Shown piece after piece: positions 1-6,524 of a DNA stretch of 7,590 bases. Under the pieces are notes generated by a model. That model saw nothing but the letters and a program-made list of their open reading frames with translations, did not search any database and was not told the origin of the DNA. A program made the translations under genes and the position numbers. Positions within the stretch are counted from its first letter, which is position 1, and every line of letters starts with the position of its first letter. This DNA is from an uncultured Clostridia bacterium. GTDB lineage: Bacteria; Bacillota; Clostridia; Oscillospirales; Acutalibacteraceae. The DNA is taken from the NCBI GenBank assembly GCA_937916395.1, contig CALFTN010000067.1, positions 1 through 7,590 on the forward strand. The letters are read 5' to 3'.

Positions 1-84
1 GAAGAGAGGCAGGGTTGTAAAAATAACTTTTTTGTTTCATTTATAATTGACTTACAAACAAAAAATAATCTGAAAATGATACAA
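1..84 (-). repeat. Partial palindrome-plus-leader repeat, reversed, cut by window edge
   Basis: Bases 1-9 (gaagagagg) are the right half of the palindrome CCTCTCTTCGAAGAGAGG found elsewhere in the window. Read as reverse complement, the following bases match the stretch before the repeat at 6598: TTGTATCATTTT, AGATTATT, TTTGTAAGT and TTATAAATGAAAC occur in the same order at 6525-6580, with two small length differences. The leader motif (rc of TAAATGAAACRAAAAAGT) lies at 26-43, 16 bases from the palindrome. The palindrome is followed by CAGG, as at the solo copy at 6484-6503. Whether a 349-bp core lies beyond the left edge cannot be seen. Confidence 0.8.
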
Positions 85-132
85 GAAATTACCTGTTACA
101 ACAAACCATTATAATTAGCGTCGCAGACCCTC

Positions 133-160
133 CTCAACTCAGCACTTTGCACTCAGCACT
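133..160. repeat. Heptad tandem repeats (CAGCACT type)
   Basis: Four consecutive 7-base units are variants of CAGCACT: CTCAACT (133-139), CAGCACT (140-146), TTGCACT (147-153) and CAGCACT (154-160). The reverse complement of the same unit, AGTGCTG, recurs after gene 1 (2366-2395), so the gene is bracketed by inverted heptad clusters. The 12-mer GCACTCAGCACT (149-160) is the exact reverse complement of 2382-2393. The role is unknown; heptad arrays can be slippage repeats, protein-binding sites or insertion footprints. Confidence 0.65.
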
Positions 161-180
161 AAAAAGTCTAACACTTTTTA
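160..180. other. AT-rich hairpin upstream of gene 1
   Basis: TAAAAAGT (160-167) and ACTTTTTA (173-180) form a perfect 8-bp inverted repeat around the loop CTAAC. Read on the + strand, the 3' arm ends in a T run, so it could be a weak intrinsic terminator for whatever lies upstream. It has little G+C and overlaps the -10-like box, so an operator-like role or no role is equally possible. Confidence 0.4.
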
Positions 181-184
181 TAAT
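179..184 (+). promoter_or_regulatory. Candidate -10 box for gene 1
   Basis: A perfect TATAAT lies 49 bases before the gene 1 start codon. No convincing TTGACA-like -35 is seen at 16-18 bases upstream (the bases there are about GCACTA, within the heptad repeats). A second TATAAT at 110-115 also lacks a clear -35. In AT-rich DNA such hexamers arise by chance, so this is tentative. Confidence 0.3.
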
Positions 185-233
185 AACGCAATAAACTTAC
201 TAATTCCAAAAACTACGAAAGAAGGTCAGAAAA

Positions 234-2318
234 ATGAAAATATTAAAAGCTCGCAATGGTATAGCACTTGTGGCAGTGCTTGTTATATTGCTTATAACTT
301 CATTATTTATTCCTGTAATGTTCAATTTATCTGACTCATCTTTGGCAATTGCCGTTAAAGGTACTGACCGTCAGCGTGTTAGCTATTTTGCAAGAACTGT
401 TACCGAAATGAGCATTGCAGCATTTATAAAGTTCGACAGTATTGAAGATAATAAATTAACTCCTGAACAGCAAGATGTTCGTGATGCAATAGATGATTTG
501 ATCAACATTGACACAAATGCTGATGGTATTATTGATGCAACAGAGCAAGCTGCCAATAAAGCTAAGAGCATACCAGTTTCACAGGTAGAAATGTTTTTAA
601 AAACAGATGAAAATGGTACAATTTATTATAAAATTATAGATGGCGTTAAAACCCAGATTTCTAAGGCTGACTATAATTATTTAAGTATTCTTAATGAAAG
701 TAAACCACAGAATGAAAAAACTGAACTCACAACCGGCACAGGTAAGGTAGAAACTCTTTATTACGCTACAAATGATACTCAGAATCCAGACCCTAACTAT
801 GCAATTTATACAGGTGACCCTGAGACCTATAAGCACATAGGTACTGCGAATTGCACTATTACATATCAGGGTGGACCTGCATATTTTAAAAAGAAGCTTT
901 CTACAGGTGAAGTCACCGAAATTCAAAAAAATGAATATGACAGCTTGCGTGACGCATATTTGCAGGCTATTTCAAGTGGTAATGTAGATGGGCTTGATTA
1001 TGAGGTTTCAAGCGTAAACAACAACAACGTTCTTTTTACCACAGAAGCAACTGTAAATGGTGCTAAGGCAACAAGAAGTGCCATTCTCGTTTTACAGACT
1101 TATCCTACAGAAGATAACTGGTTCCGTTTTAAGCCAGAAAGTGGTGGTAACCAGATTTTCGTTGACCCAGAAAAAGCTACATCTACTGTAATGATAGACT
1201 ATAGACGTGCTCTTGGTGATAATGCAGACAGATATGTTAAACAGCCACTTCTTGTTTTTTCATCTGTTGGTAATATGATTATTGCTAATGGTGGCGTGTT
1301 AAAGCCTGGTGTAAATCCTGGTACGGCAACTCCAAATGACTACTACACTTCTGGTAACGATAACGCTCAATTTGTTTTAGGCGTTGAGCCTGGTCTTAAC
1401 ACAACCCCTAACAACGACCCATCATTTAAAATTATAGACGGTGCTAACTATGATGCTACTTTGAATGAAGCTCAGACAAATAACTTCGTAGCGTTTGCTT
1501 CAACCAAGGCTATAAGAGTTGAGCTCCCTGTAAACCTTTTACTTAACCCTTGCCGTGCAAGAAGATTGGGCGACGGTTTTGAAAAAAATGGTTCACTCTT
1601 TAAAATAATGCTCTTCCAGGCTCCGGATATTTTGTTCGAGGGCAGTGTAGATATGATGATGTCGTTCTACGTTCGTGGTAATGAAGAAGCGCGTAGAATG
1701 AGTTCGGTTGTGCTTAATGCACCAAGCAACACCCCTTACAGCTATGTTCACGAAAAATATGGTCCTGTTAAAGCAGGTAGAGTATTTTTCTCAGAAGACT
1801 GTTACCTCTGGGTTATTCCTTATGGCGATGACGGTAGCTCTTCTGCGTGGACTGGTGCTTTATCTCAGACTGTTTATAAGCGTGACTCAGACTTCCAGAA
1901 AATTAAAATTGCCAATGCTGGTGATGTTTATTACTTCAATGCTGAAATTTCAAAAACAAGCGAGGCAGAGCAATATGTTGACACTAACGGTGATGGTACA
2001 CCTGATACTTATGTAAAAGTTGATAATGATAATGATGGTGTTAATGATACAGTTACCGAGTTAATTGGCTTCTCACTTACTGGTTACGCTTTAGAAACAA
2101 TTTATCTCCCTGAATACCAGAAAAACAACAAAGGTGAATGGTGGCAGGTCTGGCAGAACGCTCAGGCGGATATTTTCGGTGCTTATATGGGCAGTAAATT
2201 AGATGAAGATACTACTTATCACAAAGACGATTTCCATTACATTGGTAATATGAACGACGGCGTTTCACTTATTGAATACCCAGCTGTTGATGATTATTAC
2301 GTTATTTGGAACAGCTAA
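234..2318 (+). CDS. PilX/GspK-like minor pilin with calcium-binding loops
   Basis: This 694-residue exported protein is probably a minor (tip-type) subunit of a type IV pilus or type II-secretion-like filament. The ATG follows GAAGG at 221-225 with an 8-base gap. The N-terminus is a class III leader: basic MKILKARNG, a likely cleavage after Gly9, then a hydrophobic helix (about residues 10-30). Mature position 5 is Ala rather than Glu, as in GspK and in PilX_N-type proteins that cap filaments. A near-perfect EF-hand loop, DTNADGIIDATE (93-104), lies between helix-like segments. Two further DxDxDG-type loops, DTNGDGTPD (583-591) and DNDNDGVND (597-605), sit 14 residues apart as in thrombospondin type 3 repeats. 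The rest (about 200-570) has no domain I recognise. GspK binds calcium in its own fold, so calcium-stabilised assembly is plausible here but unproven. The export-leader call is strong; the subfamily is less sure. Confidence 0.8.
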   Translation: MKILKARNGIALVAVLVILLITSLFIPVMFNLSDSSLAIAVKGTDRQRVSYFARTVTEMSIAAFIKFDSIEDNKLTPEQQDVRDAIDDLINIDTNADGIIDATEQAANKAKSIPVSQVEMFLKTDENGTIYYKIIDGVKTQISKADYNYLSILNESKPQNEKTELTTGTGKVETLYYATNDTQNPDPNYAIYTGDPETYKHIGTANCTITYQGGPAYFKKKLSTGEVTEIQKNEYDSLRDAYLQAISSGNVDGLDYEVSSVNNNNVLFTTEATVNGAKATRSAILVLQTYPTEDNWFRFKPESGGNQIFVDPEKATSTVMIDYRRALGDNADRYVKQPLLVFSSVGNMIIANGGVLKPGVNPGTATPNDYYTSGNDNAQFVLGVEPGLNTTPNNDPSFKIIDGANYDATLNEAQTNNFVAFASTKAIRVELPVNLLLNPCRARRLGDGFEKNGSLFKIMLFQAPDILFEGSVDMMMSFYVRGNEEARRMSSVVLNAPSNTPYSYVHEKYGPVKAGRVFFSEDCYLWVIPYGDDGSSSAWTGALSQTVYKRDSDFQKIKIANAGDVYYFNAEISKTSEAEQYVDTNGDGTPDTYVKVDNDNDGVNDTVTELIGFSLTGYALETIYLPEYQKNNKGEWWQVWQNAQADIFGAYMGSKLDEDTTYHKDDFHYIGNMNDGVSLIEYPAVDDYYVIWNS

Positions 2319-2335
2319 AAACCACTTGTGGTTTT
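2318..2335 (+). terminator. Weak terminator-like hairpin after gene 1
   Basis: AAAACCAC and GTGGTTTT are inverted repeats with a two-base centre, overlapping the last base of the stop codon of gene 1. The four T's of the 3' arm are the only U-tract, and the G+C stem is only three to four pairs. It is placed where a terminator is expected but is weak by sequence. Confidence 0.4.
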
Positions 2336-2365
2336 AGTTGTTAGGAATTAGGTGTTATAATGGAA

Positions 2366-2395
2366 AGTGCTGAGCCTTTATAGTGCTGAGTGCGG
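2366..2395. repeat. Heptad repeat cluster downstream of gene 1
   Basis: AGTGCTG occurs at 2366-2372 and 2382-2388, the latter followed directly by the variant AGTGCGG (2389-2395). The first and second units are 16 bases apart, so the array is interrupted. It is the inverted counterpart of the CAGCACT cluster at 133-160 and lies just before the leader of the first 349-bp repeat. Confidence 0.6.
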
Positions 2396-2404
2396 TCGGC
2401 ATTG

Positions 2405-2431
2405 TAAATGAAACGAAAAAGTTGTTGCAAG
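2405..2431 (+). repeat. Leader of repeat copy 1
   Basis: TAAATGAAACGAAAAAGT (2405-2422) lies 15 bases before the palindrome of copy 1. The 50 bases 2406-2455, covering this leader and the left palindrome, are identical to 6453-6502, where no 349-bp core follows. The leader is therefore part of the repeat family and not chance flanking DNA. Confidence 0.8.
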
Positions 2432-2540
2432 AAAACGCCTCTCTTCGAAGAGAGGGGGACCATTCATTGATATATCTGGATTTAGTGAATGGTTTTCAGG
2501 CGATAATTAAATTGTGATTTAATAAAAATTTAAAACGGAA

Positions 2541-2672
2541 TGGTGGAGAGTTCTTTGTAACGAGCTAAATTTTAAAAATTCAGTTCGTCGGTTAAGAAAC
2601 AAACCAAAGCTTATTTCTTCTTCAAGTGAGTTGATTTATAAAAACAACCTCGTTGCGAAGAACTCTCCACCA
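2541..2672 (+). other. Long internal hairpin of copy 1 (possible structured RNA)
   Basis: Bases 2541-2564 can pair with 2649-2672 over 24 positions. All are Watson-Crick except U2556-G2657 and U2558-G2655, which are wobble pairs only if the + strand is transcribed. The 84-base loop is almost unchanged in copy 2. In copy 2 (6707-6730 with 6815-6838) the stem is kept, but a TG-to-GT change opens a two-base internal loop. The 15-bp outer part (TGGTGGAGAGTTCTT with its complement) is perfect in both copies. Confidence 0.55.
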
Positions 2673-2691
2673 CCCAAGAAAGCTTGTTTAT

Positions 2692-2728
2692 TTTAATAAA
2701 TTTTCAACGCGCTTGAAAACTTATTAAA
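2692..2728 (+). other. Second internal hairpin of copy 1 with pairing-compatible changes
   Basis: TTTAATAA-A-TTTTCAA, loop CGCGC, then TTGAAAA-C-TTATTAAA: a 15-pair stem with one A-C mismatch. In copy 2 (6858-6894) the mismatched C is T, restoring an A-U pair. Two A's of the 3' arm become G, giving U-G wobbles. The loop change (CGCGC to CACGC) is unpaired. Selection on + strand RNA shape would explain this, although only two copies can be compared. Confidence 0.5.
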
Positions 2729-2742
2729 GCGAATAACTATAT

Positions 2743-2756
2743 GGGACGGCGGTCCC
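2743..2756 (+). other. Small G+C-rich hairpin at right end of copy 1
   Basis: GGGAC, loop GGCG, GTCCC form a compact hairpin that uses the inner bases of the right terminal repeat. Copy 2 keeps the stem and changes the loop to GGTG (6909-6922). It would compete with pairing between the two ends of the element, since both use the same GGTCCC. Confidence 0.4.
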
Positions 2757-2825
2757 CCTCTCTTCGAAGAGAGGCGTTTTATAGAATTAAAAATCTTTGA
2801 AGACACACGAAAGGGTGAAAAGCTT

Positions 2826-5800
2826 ATGAAAAGACTATTAAAGCAAAACCATGGTATGACACTTATGGAAATACTTGTGGCGCTCACACTTCTTATGATT
2901 GTAATTGTGGGCACAACTCCTGTTATGCTTTCAGCCTTTGATGGTCTTTACACAGCAGGTGAGTTTACACAGGATACATACGAAGCAAAGAGCGAGGTTG
3001 AAGATAAGCTTGCTACACGTAACACAAAGGATATTTATAACCCTGGATTTCAGGTTAACTTTCAGAATATTGGTAAGGTTGCAAATATTAACGCAAGGCG
3101 TGCTGTTTCTTCACTTTATGGTTCACTTGAAACACTCTTTTCAAACGGTAAGGTTCACATTGCGATTGTTTCTGCAAAAAATGTTAATGACGACTATGCA
3201 GATGACGGCTACCACGAGGTTATAATTCAGACTTCAAACTTAGATTTTGGTGATGACGTAAAAAATAAATTTGACGCAGCAGCAAAAATTTCACTTAATA
3301 ATGAAGCTGAAGTTGAAGATGGCGACGCAGACCGTAAAAAAATAATTGACCTTACATTTATAATTCCTGATAAACAAAAGGTAGACGCAGAAGGTAAACC
3401 AGCAGGTGATGCTGTAGTTTACACCTATAAGGATAATCCAGAAACGCAGGAGGTTGAATCACATCTCGCAAATATAGAAGAGGATGACAAAGGTGACGCA
3501 ATATGTGATGTCGACCACATAACTGGCAGAATTACTGTAAAAATTAACGGCTTTGACTTCACACAGTCACCTATTAAAATCCGTGCTTCTTACCTTGATG
3601 AAAACAACAAAAAGCAAACAACAGAAACTTATCTTTTCATTGACCAGCCAACAATTATGGCTGTTGGTGAAACAAACAAAACAGACTCTGAGGGTAACAG
3701 AATTGCCTATTACACCACACCTGGTGTTGTAGAGGTGCCAGATAAAACCAGCACCACTGGTGCAACAAAAAAGGTTTTCGAAATTTACCCAAGAATAATG
3801 CGTACTGCAAACGCTACTGGTACCTTGTCTGTAACTAATGATGACAAAGTTACTAACAGATTACCAGAAAATACAATTTTTAAATCTGTTAACTGGATTA
3901 CCGAATCAACACCTGATGGTGAGCTTTTAGATAACTCTTACGCTTCTTCATATTACGTAATTACTGGTACAAATGGTGCTATTTACAGAACCTACGCTAT
4001 GACTGGTTCTGCAGAAAAGAAAATAGTAGGTAAAGTAAACCTAGACACAAGTTTTCCACAATTTAATGTGGCGAATCAGTTGGGTGTAGACGTAGCTGGT
4101 GTGCTTGATAAAGACATTATTCTTGCTGATAAATATGCAACGATTGTTTACCCAGCTTTCTGGGGGGCAGACTTCTCACACATTTTTGGTTATTCTGCTT
4201 ATGATACATATTCAGGTTATAAAGGTCAGGAAACATGGTATACTCAGACTGCAAAGGATTCCGGTGTAGGTAAGGCAGGCTATTACAGTAACACTGCAAG
4301 ATATGCTTATCATTTTAATGGCACTGCACTTAAATTTAAATTTAACACACAAAGAAGTAAAAAAATTTCTTATGTTCTTACAGAGCTTGAAAACTCTTTG
4401 CGAATAGGCGGTTATATGGAAGATCCGGGTCATTTTGACGCCGGTATTAACAGAATCTGGGAAAGACCACTTAATCCAGATGGAACACAACAAGTAACAC
4501 CTGAAAAGCAAACTTATTCAAGCGGAGGTGTCGGATATTTTTATAAAAAATCAGGAGAATCTCTCATTAGATGTACTATTGTTGAAATAAACAAAAGTGG
4601 TCAGAACTATAGAGATAAACATCTTAATCAAGTACCGACATATTTTGCAAACAATGGTTCAGGTGATGAAGGTCGTTATGACGATGGTTTTTTCGCTCAA
4701 TTAAGGATAAAAGGATTAACCACATATTCTCCGACATTCCTTTATGAAAAAAGGAATGATGGTGGTGAGTGGAAGGATGCTTATAACACGGCAACAAACA
4801 AATCCAAGGTTATAGTAACAGATGCAACATATGTTCCAGATGTAGGTATGTTTTACGTTGGTACAGTTGCAGCTTACGGAGTGGTTAATCAGCTTGATAA
4901 CTATACAACTAGAAGCAAATATGCCTCTGGGATTTTGAATAATGGTGACGATAACGAAGGATACGCAACAACATACTACGTAATGAGTAACGATGAAGGT
5001 ACGACTACTTCTGTGTATAAGTATTCCTGCTCGAATAACTGGGGCTTTAATGACGGCAATTATACTCTCTATCAGAATAAATCGCCGATTACAGAGACAA
5101 ATGAAGTAAAAGCCGTAGAAGCTAATAGTGATGCCTCCAGAGAGTTTTTTGTTACACGAAATACTTCACAGGCTGAAACAAAGCAACTTTTCAGTGATGT
5201 ACTTTTCACAATGGGCTTTACTTCAAACAGAGAAATGGTTTACTCAAAAATTGTTTTTGGTAAGGATGAAAACGGTACTTTAAAAGAAGCTTATAAATAT
5301 TGTGAACCTTTGTATTTCTTATCACATTATGATGATACAACAGATACACATGTACCGAATTTGTATATGAATGACTTTGCTTCTACCAAAAACTCAAGTA
5401 AAGGCTCTAACGGTTATAGCGGAAATATAACAGCTGGTTATTATAACGTTCCGGATAATGATTATTATAATGTTTGGTTCCCGGGTGAAATGTATAACTT
5501 AACAAATGTAGCCACAAAAGATGGTGTTACTGTTGCTGTAGGGTATGCTGTTTCAGGTTCGGCTTATACTTGGATGAATGTCTCTGAACCTACTAACACT
5601 TCTACTGCTTTGGGTGGTATATTTAATGATGGTGTTCTTGCGGGTATGATTTTGGGTCAGGATACATCATTCTCAAGTTTACTTTATTTTAAAGATAGAG
5701 AAAACTTTGATGACACATCACTTGCTGATGGTACACTTTCAGCTTTTGCCGGAAATAATACATATAGAGCAAAACTTGCAGGCGGTAACGAAGCCTGGAA

Positions 5801-6443
5801 TTACGGAACACATCAGCGTGACAGTATTCAATTCACAGCAGTAGACCTTTCTGTAGAAAAAACTGATGTTAAGAAAGATACTTCTGGTGAAATAACTGAG
5901 TGGACTGACAGATATTACGCTTATTATGCAGATAACAAGGGTAGAGTTTATAGGTCACTCGTTGCAACTAAAAATGATAATGGTTCTGTTGAAATGGTTT
6001 CTCATATTGCAGACCAGGAAAAAGTGTTAGATAGTAATGGTAATAGCACAAGAAATGCTCCTTCATATATGGAAGAGCAGAAAATAGGCGATAAGGCTAT
6101 TGGTGATTATTTTGAAAAAATCACTTCTGTTAAAGCGGATGGCGGTCTTGTAATTGTTACCGGTTACTCAAAAGAAGGCTTTTGCATTGCAGTTGGCGAA
6201 GTGAGTGAAGAGGGCAACGCACCTACTTGGAAAATTGTTAAAGGCAGTGGTTGCGACGCAACTTATAAGGTTAACGATATGCTCATTCGTGACGGCTATG
6301 TTTATATGGCTGGTAGCAAAACCTCAGGCGGTTTTGTTTTCGCTGTTGAAATGGCTGCACTTAAAGTTGCAGCTAATAACGGCACTGTTTCTGGTAAAAC
6401 CGCTACAACTGCCGGCGCCCTTTATGCTATTGCAGGACAGTAA
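2826..6443 (+). CDS. Giant prepilin-like surface protein with propeller-like C-terminal region
   Basis: This is a 1205-residue exported protein with an N-terminal class III (prepilin) signal: basic MKRLLKQNHG, cleavage expected after Gly10, then MTLMEILVALTLLMIVIVG with Glu at mature position 5. That segment would form the filament-packing helix. The ATG follows AAGGGTG (2811-2817) with a short gap. Pilins of this type are usually 120-250 residues, so some 900 extra residues are exceptional. About 240-275 looks Ig/IPT-like (a guess). Further on, blade-like units recur in which an 'xxSVxW / YVxxGxxGxIYR' pattern can be seen: about 351-389, 661-681, 888-917, 1001-1045, 1096-1138 and 1146-1175. 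This suggests a beta-propeller or adhesin head. An Ala/Thr/Gly-rich tail ends the protein. It may act with gene 1 in one filament; the ligand is unknown. The leader is certain, the propeller is inference. Confidence 0.8.
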   Translation: MKRLLKQNHGMTLMEILVALTLLMIVIVGTTPVMLSAFDGLYTAGEFTQDTYEAKSEVEDKLATRNTKDIYNPGFQVNFQNIGKVANINARRAVSSLYGSLETLFSNGKVHIAIVSAKNVNDDYADDGYHEVIIQTSNLDFGDDVKNKFDAAAKISLNNEAEVEDGDADRKKIIDLTFIIPDKQKVDAEGKPAGDAVVYTYKDNPETQEVESHLANIEEDDKGDAICDVDHITGRITVKINGFDFTQSPIKIRASYLDENNKKQTTETYLFIDQPTIMAVGETNKTDSEGNRIAYYTTPGVVEVPDKTSTTGATKKVFEIYPRIMRTANATGTLSVTNDDKVTNRLPENTIFKSVNWITESTPDGELLDNSYASSYYVITGTNGAIYRTYAMTGSAEKKIVGKVNLDTSFPQFNVANQLGVDVAGVLDKDIILADKYATIVYPAFWGADFSHIFGYSAYDTYSGYKGQETWYTQTAKDSGVGKAGYYSNTARYAYHFNGTALKFKFNTQRSKKISYVLTELENSLRIGGYMEDPGHFDAGINRIWERPLNPDGTQQVTPEKQTYSSGGVGYFYKKSGESLIRCTIVEINKSGQNYRDKHLNQVPTYFANNGSGDEGRYDDGFFAQLRIKGLTTYSPTFLYEKRNDGGEWKDAYNTATNKSKVIVTDATYVPDVGMFYVGTVAAYGVVNQLDNYTTRSKYASGILNNGDDNEGYATTYYVMSNDEGTTTSVYKYSCSNNWGFNDGNYTLYQNKSPITETNEVKAVEANSDASREFFVTRNTSQAETKQLFSDVLFTMGFTSNREMVYSKIVFGKDENGTLKEAYKYCEPLYFLSHYDDTTDTHVPNLYMNDFASTKNSSKGSNGYSGNITAGYYNVPDNDYYNVWFPGEMYNLTNVATKDGVTVAVGYAVSGSAYTWMNVSEPTNTSTALGGIFNDGVLAGMILGQDTSFSSLLYFKDRENFDDTSLADGTLSAFAGNNTYRAKLAGGNEAWNYGTHQRDSIQFTAVDLSVEKTDVKKDTSGEITEWTDRYYAYYADNKGRVYRSLVATKNDNGSVEMVSHIADQEKVLDSNGNSTRNAPSYMEEQKIGDKAIGDYFEKITSVKADGGLVIVTGYSKEGFCIAVGEVSEEGNAPTWKIVKGSGCDATYKVNDMLIRDGYVYMAGSKTSGGFVFAVEMAALKVAANNGTVSGKTATTAGALYAIAGQ

Positions 6444-6452
6444 TTGAATGCA

Positions 6453-6503
6453 AAATGAAACGAAAAAGTTGTTGCAAGAAAACGCCTCTCTTCGAAGAGA
6501 GGC
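6453..6503 (+). repeat. Solo palindrome with leader (no 349-bp core)
   Basis: The leader motif and the perfect 20-bp palindrome GCCTCTCTTCGAAGAGAGGC (6484-6503) start ten bases after gene 2 ends. Bases 6453-6502 equal 2406-2455 exactly. The left side is AAAACG, as in copies 1 and 2; the right side is CAGG, as at the window start and, reversed, before copy 3. This is either an empty site or a scar left when a core was lost. As RNA it would form a 7-bp stem with a TCGA loop and could stop or protect the gene 2 transcript, although no U-tract follows. Confidence 0.75.
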
Positions 6504-6524
6504 AGGAACGAAGGAACAGCCTTG

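Larger units (their letters stand above)
2432..2780 (+). mobile_element. 349-bp MITE-like repeat with perfect 30-bp terminal inverted repeats, copy 1
   Basis: Bases 2432-2461 and 2751-2780 are perfect 30-bp inverted repeats. Each end also contains the self-complementary 18-mer CCTCTCTTCGAAGAGAGG (left one at 2438-2455) followed inward by GGGACC. No ORF of useful size is inside, so the element would be non-autonomous. Copy 2 (6598-6946) is exactly the same length and aligns without gaps. Bases 2518-2612 are identical between copies, while about 2465-2517 and the last 50 internal bases vary. ATAGAA follows both copies on the right. No target-site duplication is obvious outside the 30-bp ends. 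It lies 45 bases before gene 2 and may affect that gene's expression. A MITE, a structured-RNA repeat or a recombination cassette would all fit. Confidence 0.8.

Noticed and set aside
383..571. Minus-strand ORF of 62 codons within gene 1
   Set aside because: It lies wholly inside a well-supported pilin-like gene, shows no recognisable domain, and reads as the antisense of acidic coding sequence.
1708..2016. Second + strand frame of 102 codons inside gene 1
   Set aside because: It is a frame shadow: the product has no family features, and the overlapping gene 1 frame carries clear motifs such as the DxDxDG loops.
2432..2780. CRISPR array
   Set aside because: The repeats are long, few and separated by genes rather than by regular short spacers, and no cas-like gene is present.
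2693..2914. Minus-strand ORF of 73 codons across the right end of copy 1 and the start of gene 2
   Set aside because: It runs through the inverted repeat and the prepilin leader in antisense; the residues are what such AT-rich DNA gives by chance, and it has no ribosome site that I can see.
4212..4511. Minus-strand ORF of 99 codons inside gene 2
   Set aside because: It is antisense to a continuous 1205-codon frame, has no domain signature, and shows no plausible regulatory site.
6484..6503. Standard intrinsic terminator for gene 2
   Set aside because: The palindrome can form a hairpin, but no U-tract follows (the next bases are AGGAACG), and the same palindrome occurs at places unrelated to gene ends.
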